Source: Rachicladosporium sp. CCFEE 5018 (Eukaryota; Ascomycota; Dothideomycetes; Cladosporiales; Cladosporiaceae). Taken from it: a stretch of DNA of 64,000 nucleotides. The position numbers were made by a program, and so were the translations under genes. Location of the stretch: contig KZ111148.1 of the NCBI GenBank assembly GCA_002077045.2, positions 1,446,885 to 1,510,884 on the forward strand, in the 5' to 3' direction. Each line of letters begins with the position of its first letter. Within the stretch, counting starts at the first letter, position 1. The notes beneath the pieces are model-generated. The model did no database searches. It had not been told where the DNA came from and worked only from the letters and a program-made list of their open reading frames with translations. Of the stretch, positions 1-10,783 are shown one piece after another.

Positions 1-964
1 GGTAGCAGCGTTGTCATCGGCCTGCTCGTCGGATCCGTCGCGATGTTCACCGTCTGGTGTGCTTGGGAATGGTGGTTGGGAGAGAGAGCCATGGTTGTAT
101 GGCGCTTGGTAAGATAATCTGGCATCCATAGCGATCGGCTTTAGGCCAGACACTGACCGAAGTTTGTGAAAAGTTCAAGCAAAATTACATCTGGAACGGA
201 GTCGCCTATATGGTAATCACTTCGTACACGAACATGAAAGCTCCTATAGACAGCTAACGAGAGAACAGCTTCCATTTGCGGGTGCCTACTTCGTCGCGCT
301 GTACTACCTGCCCATCTATTTCCAGTCGGTTAAGAACGCCTCGCCCATCGGAGCCGGCGTACGCATGCTAGCCATGATTGTACCCCTCACAATCGCAGCC
401 CCTCTCCAAGGCATCGGCCAGATGGCTATCGGCCGCACGCCTCCCCTCCAACTGGGCGGAGCCGCACTGGCGACAATTGGGACAGGACTGTTGTATACTC
501 TGGACTTGGACACCTCAACCGGGAAGTGGATCGGCTTCCAAATTCTAATTGGCTTTGGCATCGGTTTCGCCTTCCAGTGCGCCCTCTCCAACGCCCAGAT
601 CCACGCAAGGCCGGAAGACATTTCGCAGGCCACTGCGATCATCAATTTTTCTCTGACTATCGGAGGTGCCTTTACGATTTCCGCTGCCCAGAGCGCCTTC
701 AACAACAAGCTCCTGCTCTCCGTCCGCCAATCTCTCCCAAACGTCGACGCCTTTCAGATCCTAGGCACTGGCGCAACCGAGATTCGCAGGACTTTCACCG
801 CGGAGCAACTTCCAGCGATACTTGACGGTTATGTCATTGGATTGAAGGCTGTGTTCGCGATCGCCACAGCTTGCTTCGGTGCTGCGGCTCTCATCAGTGT
901 GTTGGGAAGCTGGAAGAAATTTCCCAAGGAAGCTGCAGAGAAGGTGACGGGCGGCGCGGCGTGA
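1..964 (+). CDS. MFS drug/toxin efflux transporter, copy A, 3' part only
   Basis: C-terminal part of a 14-helix major facilitator (DHA2-type proton antiporter, plasma membrane). The window edge cuts the gene inside an exon; by comparison with copy B (30611-32621) about 285 of 537 residues remain. Exons by eye: <1..108, 174..212, 269..964; introns begin GTAAG and GTAAT and end AG. The last exon encodes several hydrophobic helices, for example around YYLPIYFQSVKNASP and MLAMIVPLTIAAPLQG. The reading frame is intact to the TGA and ends GGAA as in copy B, so nothing visible suggests decay. Differences from copy B are few and mostly synonymous. The substrate cannot be read from the sequence. Confidence 0.88.
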
Positions 965-1660
965 GGTCACGCGAGGGGAAAATATATGCGGCGGCGATCC
1001 GCTGGCGTCAGAGGTATGGAAAGTATGAGGTAGCGTGACTTACTGTACTACTATTGGCATTATAGACTGTAGACGATAGAAGGGGTTCTCGTACCAATCT
1101 GGGGTTGTCCTGAGCGCGCCACCTAGCATTGGGATAGATATATTCGATCACGCCTCTGCACAAGCTTCATATTGCCGTCAATGCCCTTGATCTTCCATCA
1201 ATCTGAGTGTATGTTGAACGATGCAGAGTGGTCAACTCGCCGGACGAAGCACTTGCAGGACAGACGGATGGTACATCTCGCAGCACCCTCTACCACACCC
1301 TGGGTGGTAAACGCTCAGTATCTTAGCGAAAATGTGTGCAACACCACATCTTCGAAGGGGAACCTCAAGCGACACTGCGGTGCATAATTGTCTTGCATCG
1401 ATCGGGAGCGATCCGGTACGACGACGTTGGTACATGTTGCTTTACGAGGAGACATTTGAGAAGACAACGACGAGTTGCTCTGCATTCGAACATTACCAAT
1501 CCGCTCGCTCATCAATAATGACACCACCTCTCGATACGTCTCAAAAGTACCCTGCGTGCACACACAACCAAGGCACCAGGCTGCCCAATGTCAATGACTC
1601 CATCCTACCCTAGCCCTCTCGAGCATACATCCGCATCCCACAACATCCCCTCTCCGCCCC
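965..1660. other. Convergent intergenic spacer, copy A
   Basis: 3' flanks of the MFS gene and the CFEM-like gene. No gene is supported. About 540 bases (1021-1560) are roughly 97% identical to 32679-33218, more than neighbouring spacers. Short frames here change amino acids at almost every difference between the copies, so they are not coding. Confidence 0.7.
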
Positions 1661-2262
1661 TCAGAGCAGCGCCACCCACCCCAACACCAAACCCACCACC
1701 CCACCCCCAGACACCACCCCAGCGCCCGCCTTGCGCGCACCCGCCTCGCTACTCGAAGTCACACGCACACCATCAACCTTCGTCACAGGACTGATATTGA
1801 CCTTCGTCCCACCCCACCCCGTAGTAACGCTCACCTCCGTAACCACACTCGCCGAAGTCTCCGTGACGGTCGCGACAGGCAATTCCACGGCCTTGGCGCA
1901 GTAAGTGTAGCTGGCGTCCTTGAGTGGCTCTTGGCCAGGGGCTATGCAGTGAGGGTAGTCAGCGGCTGGAAGGGAGCCTCTCGTGGGAGGAGTGGGTAGG
2001 ACGTACCCGTGGGGCAGTTCAGGTAGCAGTCCGCGACTGCTGCGGCTCGAGAGCACAGACAGGAGAAGTCGGTCTTGTCGCAGGCGGCGAGGATGATGTT
2101 GGAATTAATCAGGCATGTCTGGATGATGCCGTCGATTTGGGGACCACAACCAGAGGGGGTGACGGTGCCTGTGTGGCTGGGCTTCTGAGAGTTCGAGGTT
2201 GAGGTCTGCGCGGTGGCGAGGGAGAGGGAGGTCAGGGGTACGGAGGCGGTGGAGATATGCAT
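1661..2262 (-). CDS. CFEM-like, GPI-anchored cell-surface protein, copy A
   Basis: Secreted, probably GPI-anchored wall protein of 178 residues. Two exons on the minus strand: 2262..2007 and 1941..1661, with intron donor GTACGT and acceptor ATAG. A signal peptide (MHISTASVPLTSLSLATAQ) is followed by eight cysteines including the run TDFSCLC, matching the CFEM pattern of fungal haem-binding or surface proteins. The tail is Ser/Gly/Ala-rich and ends in a hydrophobic segment (VVGLVLGWVALL) expected for GPI attachment. The eight-cysteine spacing is loose, so membership in CFEM is likely but not certain. Copy B (33319-33920) has identical exon lengths (256 and 281 nt), which supports the model. 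A haem or iron role is only a family-based possibility. Confidence 0.8.
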
Positions 2263-2782
2263 GGTTGAGGTTGGGCTGGTGCGGAGATGCTGGGTCTCTC
2301 TCGTTGGATGTTGATGTGCTGAACCTGCTGAGATAACGTACTTCGTACTCGATGCGCGTTATTGAGATAGAGCAGTGAGAAGGAGACCAAGGAGAAAGCA
2401 AGCAGAGCAGCATCAACAAAAGCCCAGCTAAAGAGAAGCAGGAAGGACGTCGCAGCTCTGCGTAAACAGTGCGCTTCGCCCCTGTTATTGGAGCCACCTA
2501 CCGTAGCTTCGATGCTCCAGATATCAGTCGCATCCGGACTTGCTGTAGTATGAGCTGCACCTTCGTGTCTCGCGTCACCGCCGCGCTCTGTAAAGGTATG
2601 AGTGCTGTTCAACATATTCATAGTCCCCTCCCAGCGGCCGTGAGCCATATCTCTGCCCGCCCTCATCAGCCACAAATATATTGCGCCTCCAGCGCCGTGC
2701 AAAGCAATCAAACCACCACCCCTCGCCGTCGCCTCGTAAGTACAGTAAGTCCTCACGGCATCCTCATCGCTCCGTCCACTAT
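2263..2782. other. Intergenic spacer upstream of the CFEM-like gene, copy A
   Basis: Promoter side of the minus-strand CFEM-like gene and 3' flank of the UPF0662 gene. Long frames here are not conserved between copies. No RNA gene or repeat seen. Confidence 0.6.
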
Positions 2783-4320
2783 TCAATTCCCTCCCACCTC
2801 CACTCCACCATTCGTCTGTGCCTGCGCCCGCTCCTCAGCCTCCTCCTCCTTCTCCTGCGCCTCCGTCCTCAACTCATAAGCCATCTCAAAGCACTCCGCC
2901 AACAGACTGATACAACTCCCTTGCCCCTCAGGAATCTCATCGCCAATCCGAAACGCCCCGTCCTTCTTCATATTATCAATACTGTTCAGCTTCATCGAGT
3001 AAGGATACAGTTCCCTCGGACTATCCACGCCGCCATTATTCTGCACTTCAACAAGACATCGCTTCAGCGTCAACAGCTGGTTGTATATCGGCAGCAGCGC
3101 TTCCGAGACGGGTTCCGAGGAGACGATGTACTGGTAAATGAAGGCGTAGGATTTGCGCAGGAGGTAAAGCAGCGTTCGCTGGGCGTGGAGATCTGCGGGG
3201 CGATTGAGGGCATCTAGGAAATTTCCCTCGACGCGCGACTCGTCTATGCGGTCGAGCTGGCGTTGGAAGGAGTAGAGATCTGTTTCGCGCAGGGACCAGG
3301 CGTGCGTGAGGTTCATTTGCTCGAGGTTGTTGCGGATTTTGAGGAGTTTGGTGTAGACTTCCTCGAAACGGTCGTCGATTTTGCCTTTCCTGCGTGCTGT
3401 ATTAGTTTTCAACGAGTAAGATACGAGGAGCATGGTAGGGGTACTTTTCTTGTACGATCTCGCACCACAGTAGACAGCGTGCTAGCAGACTCCTGACTAC
3501 GACGTCGCCTTCACGTGCGCCGCCTTCTGTGAGTCTGATCGCTGCGAGTCGGTCGGCGTAGACTTCTTCCGCAGTCTGGCCGTCATGCTGGTCGCGCGTC
3601 TCGTGCAGTCCAGCCTGGATCTCAAGAAGTTGTGCCTCAAACTCCTTGACTTCTTGCTCCGGATACTGTCGCTTTCATCAGCCTTGCCTCATGACCCCAG
3701 AAAACATCCATGCAACACACCCTTGACCGCGTATTGCAAGCCGACAAACTTCGCAATATGCTCACGAGCTTCTGATACGTCGCCAACATCTGCGGATCCA
3801 GCCTACTCAACCCATCCCTCAACTCCTGTAACGTCTGCTTGCAAACCGCAATCCTCGCCTTCAGCAACGTGATCATATGTTCCGAGTCATCCGGATGCCG
3901 CTCAACGCTCCCCTCCCATTTGACTATATGGCCCTCAATCCCATCCAGATCCGTGGGACTGTAGAATTTCGCTTCTGCCAAGTGATCCAGTAGCCGCTTG
4001 ACAGTACTCACCGCCGAATAGACAGCGGGTGCTTCATTATTCCGCCCGATGGTGAGGAAGAACAGCGATATGAGCTGGAAGCAGTCATCCAGTACTGTAT
4101 CTACACGATTTTGCTCGGTACGCTTGTTCTCGCGGAGGGCGTTGAGGGAGGAGACTTGCGAGAGGAGAGCGTTGTACAATGAGATGACATCTTGGGATTT
4201 GACGTAGGTGCTGCGGTCTTGTTTGAGGAGGCTGAGCTTGTCGCGGAGGGTGAGGATTGAGTCGAGGATGGGCTGTTCGGCGGGGTCGAGGGGGGCGCGG
4301 AAGGCTGGGGAGTCGGTCAT
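2783..4320 (-). CDS. UPF0662 / DUF2408 family protein, copy A
   Basis: Conserved fungal cytosolic protein of unknown function (family of yeast YPL260W and fission yeast UPF0662 proteins), 475 residues. Exons on the minus strand: 4320..3721 (600 nt), 3665..3445 (221), 3389..2783 (607); donors GTGTGT and GTACCC. The N-terminal half begins MTDSPAFRAPLDPAEQPIL; the C-terminal half contains IDDRFEEVYTKLLKIRN and a Glu-rich tail. Both halves are helical repeats of the same kind, as usual in this family. Exon lengths equal those of copy B exactly, and the third exon differs by a single residue over about 200, which points to strong purifying selection in both copies. ATG 4320 was chosen because conservation starts there; an in-frame ATG lies 22 codons upstream. 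Confidence 0.9.
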
Positions 4321-4711
4321 GGTGGCATTGATTGGCTTGGGGGATTGCGAGGAGGTGTCACTGTGGTGCTGACCTTTGCCAGTCACTGATCGCGCTGGTC
4401 ACGAGACTCCCAACTAGTTACCCTATCCCTATCCTATCCGATACTCCACCACTCGGCAGCTCCTGCCAAACACCCCCGCCCGCCCTGAGCCGCGATTGCC
4501 CTGATTGCCCTCGTGCCTTGTCGCCTCAGTCATCTGCGTCTCGCGCGCGAGTCATGCTCCCGAAGTCTTGGCACCAAAATTGCCCACATGCAAATCCGTC
4601 CGCACGCTGACCTCACCCACGCCCTGCACTGCAATCGAGAAGAAGTCTTGCACGTACGCGCCGAAACGTGTCTAGCATCTCATCTGCTATCACCATCCAC
4701 ATTGAACAAAG
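4321..4711. promoter_or_regulatory. Divergent promoter UPF0662 / RPP1, copy A
   Basis: 391 bases between two divergent starts. The stretch from about 4440 to 4711, next to the ribosomal protein start, is almost identical to copy B, including CTCGCGCGCGAGTCATGCTC and a block around TTGGCACCAAAATTGCCCAC, so it probably holds the shared promoter elements. No specific factor site was identified. Confidence 0.55.
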
Positions 4712-5268
4712 ATGTCTACCTCCGAGCTCGCCACCTCCTACGCGGCCCTCATCCTCGCCGATGATGGCGTAGAGATCACTGTATGCCTGCCCTCCATCAT
4801 TGCTCCCACCTTCATGGAGCATATACACCCTACCACGGCTACTCTCAATCAGTTGCCCAACAGTCTTACTAATTCAATCCAACAGGCCGACAAACTCCAA
4901 TCTCTCATCACCGCCGCCAAAGTCCCCGACGTCGAGCCCATCTGGACGACCCTCTTCGCCAAGGCCCTCGAGGGCAAGGACGTCAAGGACCTGCTGTTGA
5001 ACGTCGGCTCTGGAGGCGGTGCCGCTGCTGCGCCCGCTGCCGGTGGCGCGGCTGGAGGAGCTGCTGGAGGTGCCGTGGAGGAGGCGAAGCCCGAGGAGAA
5101 GGAGGAGGGTGAGTTTGCCCGCATTGAATTCCTTGTGAATGGAAGCTCGGCTGCGAGCTGGAGAAAGATATTCCGGCTCGGGAAGGTTAGAGTAACGTTT
5201 GCTAACCACTTTGCGTCACAGAGAAGGAAGAGTCCGACGAGGACATGGGTTTCGGCCTCTTCGACTAA
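4712..5268 (+). CDS. RPP1: 60S acidic ribosomal protein P1, copy A
   Basis: Acidic stalk protein P1 of the large ribosomal subunit (112 residues); with P2 it forms the lateral stalk that recruits translation GTPases. Exons: 4712..4780, 4886..5108, 5222..5268. The N-terminal helical domain starts MSTSELATSYAALILADDGV and contains PIWTTLFAKALEGKDVKDLL. A Gly/Ala hinge (about residues 75-95) and a Glu/Lys stretch follow, then the signature tail ESDEDMGFGLFD. Start, length and tail fit the family. Intron 1 is 105 nt here and 103 nt in copy B; intron 2 has diverged more. The only residue change from copy B seen in exon 1 is Val/Ile near residue 21. Confidence 0.96.
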
Positions 5269-5880
5269 GCGCTCGGTCTCGAATCGACACGGTTACGGTG
5301 GACATTACTGGCAGATCACGCGGGTTACTGAACAGCAGCACAATAACGGAATCGTTGCTTCACGGAGTAATGTATATCGTTGCAGCCAACGCAAGCTAGA
5401 CCGTGCCAATACAATCGCCGCTGCACGACCCAACTCCATCACCTGTTCAGGTCTTTAATTCCGCGTGTCCTTCGTGAATCATTCTCATCAGTGGCATCTC
5501 GATTAATTCATTGGCTGGCTAGGCATCGGCGTCTCTATCATACAAAGTGTTCTCTCCCCTAAGCTCTATAGCCTGCCAACGCTAATATTGTCTGCGCCAT
5601 GTACTGCCACATGCCCATGCCATCTCTGTGAGAGCGGGCGACCACTCTAATGTTACAAGCGCAATCCTTCGTATGCACTCTCCCATCTCATGAACCGAGC
5701 GAGCAAGCAATGCCCTCCAAATGCACCAACTCAACCCAATTACACTCAGCGCCCACTAAAAGTGCCTCTCATCGTTGATCCACCCTCTCCAGATCCAGGT
5801 TTGCAGCATGCCATTCTGCTGCTGCTGCTGCTGCCGCCGCCGCCACACAAAACGTCACGTAGCCTCACGCAACGTTCATC
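5269..5880. other. Convergent spacer RPP1 / SOG2, copy A
   Basis: 3' flanks of RPP1 and SOG2. It is less conserved than the coding parts, and besides a CTG/CCG microsatellite (own entry) nothing was recognised. The annotated SOG2 stop lies inside AGGTAAGAT, so part of this region could belong to a further SOG2 intron and exon. Confidence 0.55.
5816..5842. repeat. Triplet microsatellite (CTG)6(CCG)3
   Basis: Direct reading gives six CTG units followed by three CCG units just past the SOG2 stop. Copy B has (CTG)5(CCG)6 at 37474-37506. Confidence 0.9.
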
Positions 5881-8800
5881 TTACCTCAAATTTCCCGCCG
5901 CATCTCGCCTCAGCCCTCCCGCACTCGCGCTCCCACCACCCTCCCCTCTCGTCCCCGGAAACGCAGGTCCGAGAATCGTATCACCCCTGTCGTGCTGCAG
6001 TCCCGCGCCCAAAGTACTTCTGATATCCCCAAACCGTAGATCCGTAGCCGACTGCGTCGCTTGCGGCAGTTGCGTAATATGCGCCGGCAGGCCACCCGCG
6101 TTGTTGGACATTTGGTACGGCATGCGCAGGATGTTGTGCATATCGCGGATTCCACCGCCGAGTAAGGCGGGGCCGCCTTGGAAGGAGTAGTCGTTTTGGA
6201 GCTGGAGTGTGCTTGCTGAAGGGACTAGACTGGCTTGGGCGGCGGTGCCGAGAGCGGCGGCGAGGGGTGTGGCGTAGGTGCCTCCTCCTGCTGTTAAGGG
6301 GCCGGGTGGGATCGGATGCGAGGACGTTGTGGTGATTGAGAGGCTCGGCGGGAGCGGGTTCGAGGAGGCGTGGAGGCGCATGTGTTGTTGGTAGAGTGGA
6401 GAGGAGGAGATGATTTTCGAGGCTTCCTTGAGGCAGCGTTGCAGAGGTCGCATGACGCGGCGTACGGCCGTGATGTCTATTCTGTTCTGGGCTAAGATCT
6501 TGACTTCGGAGGCGAGGTCGGTCCAGGTCTGTGGGACGTTAGTATTGGGGTTGTTGGGGTATATAAGTGGGCGCGGCTTCGCAGCCGCTGGTGCTTATTC
6601 TAGTGCTGGGGAAGGAGTACATGAATGTGCTGGGGCTAGGGGAATGTGCTTCTGGTACGCGAAAGGCCCGTCACGCAAGAACACCGTGGGGGGCTTGGTG
6701 TACTGCTTCCACGGCCGGACGGGCGCACGAGTTGGGCGCGAAAGAGCAGGAGGAAGTTTAGGAGAAGGGGTGGGCTTTACCGAAACGAAGGCGTCGCACA
6801 GCAGCCAGAAGTCTCGCTGCTTGCGTACACCCGGGTCTTTCAATCTCAGCGTCATCAACCGATTGTGCAGCGCGTCGTTCGCGCGTATGACGGTCTTGCA
6901 TTTTTCGAGTGCGACAGTCCAGGCTGCTGCGACTTGCCCGCGGCCGGCCGATGTCTCGGCGTTTTCTCGTTCTTTCTTGAATTCTGCCAGGCAAAGCGGA
7001 AGATCTGAAAGAGCAAGCTCGCAGGCGCTGCGGAGCTTGAAGAAGATGCGCTCGAAGGCTAGGTCCCCTTCGTCGCTGTCTTCAGCCGCGGCGACGCTCC
7101 GGAGGGTATTGCTGCGTGAGGGTAAGGAAGTATTGAATGAGCCGCCTGAGCGGGGAGTCGTGGCGCTGAGTGATGATGCGCTGAGTGAAGTCATAGTGTT
7201 CGTGCGAGTACTGGCGCTGCTATTCAGTGGCACTGGAGGTGGCATTGTGCGGAGAGTAGCGTTACTGCTCGTGCTGCGGAGGATCGTGTTGCCGCGAAGA
7301 CGACGGCTGGTGGTCGGTCTAGGCTGCGTTGGGGTGACAGTCTTGGTGCTCCAAGCTTGAGACGCTCGTAGACGCTTCTCGGGCGGCCGAATCACAATCA
7401 TGAAGCCGAGCATCTTGCAGATGTTGCGCGCTTCAAGCATTGTCATGTAGACTTGATGAAGAAGGCAGCGAATGAAGAGCGGCTCAACGCTGGTCAAGAT
7501 TTTCTGAACGCTGCCCTTCAGCTCTCTCACGACCATCTCGTAGGCTTTAAGGGTGCTGCATGCGATCGAAACAAGTCCTTTCAGTGCTGCAGGCTGTAGG
7601 TCTTCGGTCATACGCCCGATATGCTGGTCGAGTCCGTCGAGATGATCCCCGGCTGCGAACAGTTGGCGCTCCAGCATCGTCTTCTTCGGCGTCGATGCCT
7701 TCAGGCCACGAGCTATGTGTCCGGTTGAGCGATGCAGCTCATGGAGAATATAGCTCAGACGCTTTGTGGCTTGCAAACCCGTGGCAGGTGACAGGCCCCG
7801 AGACCTCGTGGCTGGCAACGGCCTGGGCGTGGGTCCACGATCAAAGCGATCGTCAACTGGGCTCGTCGCGCGCGAAGTCGCCGCGCTTGTCGCTGTAGAG
7901 ACACTGCGGTACAGCGAAGACATGCTGGCCTTGCGCGAGTTGGGCGGTCGAACCGTAGCAGTACTCGAGCGAGCCGAGGCTTGGCCGCTCATTTCGTTGA
8001 CTGCGCTCAGATCAAGCGTGTTGCTAACATTGCGCTTGCTTGGCACGAAGCCTTGCCTGCGCGCACGCAGGCTGGCGGTGCTCGACACAGTCTCGCTACG
8101 GCTGCGGGAGAAGTCGCCCCCTGACGTCAGCAGAGGTGCGATGCCGGGGCGTCTGCTCTGAAGGCCCAGACTGCCCAGCGTCTGCGATGTGATTCGTGCG
8201 TGCGAGCGGGACGGGATCGGAGGTACATTGTTCGGTGGCGAAGGTCCAGTGTTGAAGTCTGGGAGAGCATCGATACCACTAATGCTCGGGCGGACTGGAA
8301 AGCGACCACCAAAGCCGCGCTTGGCCGGTCTTGGTGTCTCGACGTTACTCTCACTCGTGTCACTCTCTCCTCCATTCATCATCCTCTCGCGTAGCGCAGC
8401 CTGCTTCAGGAACCGTTTCACCTGCTGACACACATCCTTCTCGTTCTCGTTCTCAAGCGACACAGTACTTCCATCCATAGACTGCGCGAAGACTTCCGGC
8501 GGCGGAAACTCAATCGGATTCTCGTCGAATTTCAGCTTGCTCAGACTCGTCATCTCCCCGAGCGAGAGCGGAAGCCGCGTGATCTTATTCCTCGCTACAG
8601 CCAAGAACTTGAGCGAAGTCATCCGCTTGATCCCTTCCGGTATCGCCACAATGCGATTCTTGCTAATGTCCAGAATCTCCAGCTTTGACAACTGCAAGAT
8701 GGCCTCGGGAAAGTTGCGCAGTCCATTCCATCGCACATTCAAGTAGCGCAAGCGGTCGCAGTGGACAATCTGCGTTGGCACATTGATCGCCGGATTGTGC

Positions 8801-9081
8801 GATAGAGCCAGACGCTCGACCTTGTCTCTTATCAATTCCACAACCTCAACTGGCAGATCCCGTATGTTTTTATGGCTCAAGTCGAGTGTCACGCCGGAGT
8901 GTGCATCGCGCGGCAAGTCGCCTGAACTCGTAGTAACCACACGCGCGAGGTGTTGATCGTCGATATCCAGCTCTTTGTTGACGAAGGCTATGATGTCTGC
9001 GGCGGCCATGAAAGGGCGGCCATCGGATAGGCCTCCGGTGTCTGAAGCCATTGCATTCTGCGCTGTCGCGTGCGCAGTCAT
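5881..9081 (-). pseudogene. SOG2: SOG2-type leucine-rich repeat RAM-pathway protein, copy A, broken by a premature stop
   Basis: Homologue of Sog2, the LRR protein of the RAM (Cbk1/Orb6 kinase) network controlling polarity and cell separation. The N-terminal third carries leucine-rich repeats (about residues 65-215; LDLSHKNIRDLPVEVV, LEILDISKNRIVAIPEG). A Ser/Thr-rich linker follows, then the helical Sog2 domain. Copy B is open for 1066 codons over 3201 nt; copy A spans the same 3201 nt with no net indel but has TAA at 6597..6595 where copy B has CAA, leaving 828 residues. Downstream the frame is open again to 5881. Two substitutions within five bases (GCACAA to GAATAA) make an indel-type sequencing error unlikely. 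A stable truncated protein remains possible because the LRRs and most of the Sog2 domain precede the stop. In both copies the final stop sits within a possible GTAAGA donor. Confidence 0.85.
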
Positions 9082-9453
9082 GCAATGCGGTGGTCGTGGA
9101 CCAGTGTTGTCTGGCGACGATGAGGTGGAGTGTTAGCCAGGAGGGGGTAGAGAATAGGCTGCCATGGTCACTGCGAGCGTGTTTGAGGTGCGGATTATAT
9201 TGCGTCGAGTGAAGCATGTGAGTGGACCCCTCGACGCAGCGTACCTGCGCTAGCGTGGGCATTGGGCTGGCACCAGCAGCGCGTGCGTGGGCGAATCCCG
9301 GCTTGCACATGCTTGGTCGCCGGTCTTGTCGCTGTTGTGTCCTCTTCCTATCACCTTCAGCCTCACTCAAGTGATTTGCATTCTCGACGCAGGTGACGTT
9401 GTCATAGTTTGGCAGCCTAGACGTCGATCACGTGCTACTGGAACAATGTCTCG
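9082..9453. promoter_or_regulatory. Divergent promoter SOG2 / lipoate ligase, copy A
   Basis: 372 bases between divergent starts. Compared with 40742-41114 it has many substitutions and small indels. No defined motif recognised. Confidence 0.5.
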
Positions 9454-10761
9454 ATGAAACTACCTCCGACAGTGCTTCGCAGGCCATCAGGCACATCGGG
9501 ATGGAAATCAGGAACCAAATCAAATGCTGTTTCACCACATCGCCGTCTATTCCACACCACGCGGCCTTGTCAGAGCGATGTAAAATCCTACATCTCCTCC
9601 TCCCACACCCCTCACCTCAACCTCTCCCTGGAACACCACCTCCTCTCCACCGCAACGCCGGACTCGACAATCCTGTTCCTCTACCGCAACCGACCAAGCA
9701 TAATCATCGGCCGGAACCAGAATCCCTGGCTAGAAACGAACTTGTCACTTCTACGAAATGCCTCTTCTCTCGGGATCTCTGAACCCATCGATCTCGTCCG
9801 TCGCCGCAGCGGAGGCGGCACAGTCTTCCACGATCTCGGCAATGTCAACTGGACTGTCATTTGTCCTTCTGCCGAGTTCACTCGCGACAAGCATGCCGAG
9901 ATGGTCGTTCGGGCTTTGCGGTCGCTTGGGGTGGCGAGGGCGAGGGTGAACGAACGACATGATATCGTCTTGGATCAAGGCACTGAAGCCTCTTCTGCGG
10001 ATCCGGAAGATACTCATGTCACGCCGTTCACCAGCAAGGACGTAACGCCTTTCAAAGTCTCCGGCTCAGCCTACAAGCTCACGCGCGGGAGGGCACTGCA
10101 CCATGGTACGTGTTTACTCTCGAGTCCGAACTTGGGAGTCATTCCTAAGTTGCTGAGGAGTCCTGCGAAACGGTTCATGTCTGCTAGAGGAGTGGAGAGT
10201 GTGAGCTCACCGGTAGGGAACCTGCAATTGGAACTGGAGGACTTCATGGAGGCTGTGCAGCGGGAGTTTAGGAGGATGTATGGTGGCCAGCACGGAATGG
10301 AGGTGGAAGACTTGGGAGAGGCATGGGCTGACAGGACAGGGGCTTCAGAGGGTATCAGGGAGCTAGAGGTATGTTATGTCAGTCGTACACTCATCCATGG
10401 GGACGCTAACGTTCGTTGTCCGGCGGTGTAGTCCCCCGAGTGGACGTTCCTCCAGACGCCACAGTTCACGCTTTCATCTACGCCCCTGCTAGGCAAGAAG
10501 CCTGATGCTTCTGCCATGCTGAATCCTTCACATGCCTCTGTTGATCTCACAGTCCGCTATGGTGCGATCACGGCTGTCGACGTCCTTCTCCGCAGCACTA
10601 GAGGCTTGACGCTGTCCATGGGTGACTCGCTGATCGGCCAACGGGTGCACGAGATCACAGAATGGCAACAATCGTTACCTGCGCCGGCAGACGCTTCCCT
10701 CACCGCGTCCTGGAAACAAGCGACTGCCTGGCTTAGCAGGATGCTACCGAGCGTTGCATGA
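9454..10761 (+). CDS. Lipoate-protein ligase A family (mitochondrial), copy A
   Basis: Attaches lipoate or transfers lipoyl groups to E2 and H proteins in mitochondria (LplA / yeast Aim22 family), 414 residues. Exons: 9454..10368 and 10432..10761; donor GTATGT, acceptor GTAG. A basic N-terminus with RRLFHTT suggests a transit peptide. The catalytic domain shows RNRPSIIIGRNQNPW, then the hallmark RRRSGGGTVFHDLGNVNW near residue 115 and a lysine in SGSAYKLTRGRALHHGT, all expected for ligand and lipoyl-AMP binding. The C-terminal domain starts SPEWTFLQTPQF. Copy B keeps the same first-exon length (915 nt) but the first roughly 60 codons differ by about 30%, far more than neighbouring genes. Whether it uses free lipoate or acts as a transferase cannot be decided here. 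Confidence 0.92.
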
Positions 10762-10783
10762 ATTTGAGGCGCGTACAAGCGCT

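Noticed and set aside
1315..1563. 82-codon minus-strand frame also open in copy B (32973-33221)
   Set aside because: Nearly all differences between the copies change the amino acid (for example Glu/Arg, Asn/Ser, Tyr/His), the opposite of purifying selection.
2232..2786. 184-codon minus-strand frame upstream of the CFEM-like gene
   Set aside because: It is not preserved as one frame in copy B and overlaps the promoter and start of the CFEM-like gene.
6541..6660. Removal of the SOG2 premature stop by an intron
   Set aside because: The only nearby donor-acceptor pair would give an intron of about 27 nt, too short for fungal splicing, and copy B is uninterrupted here.
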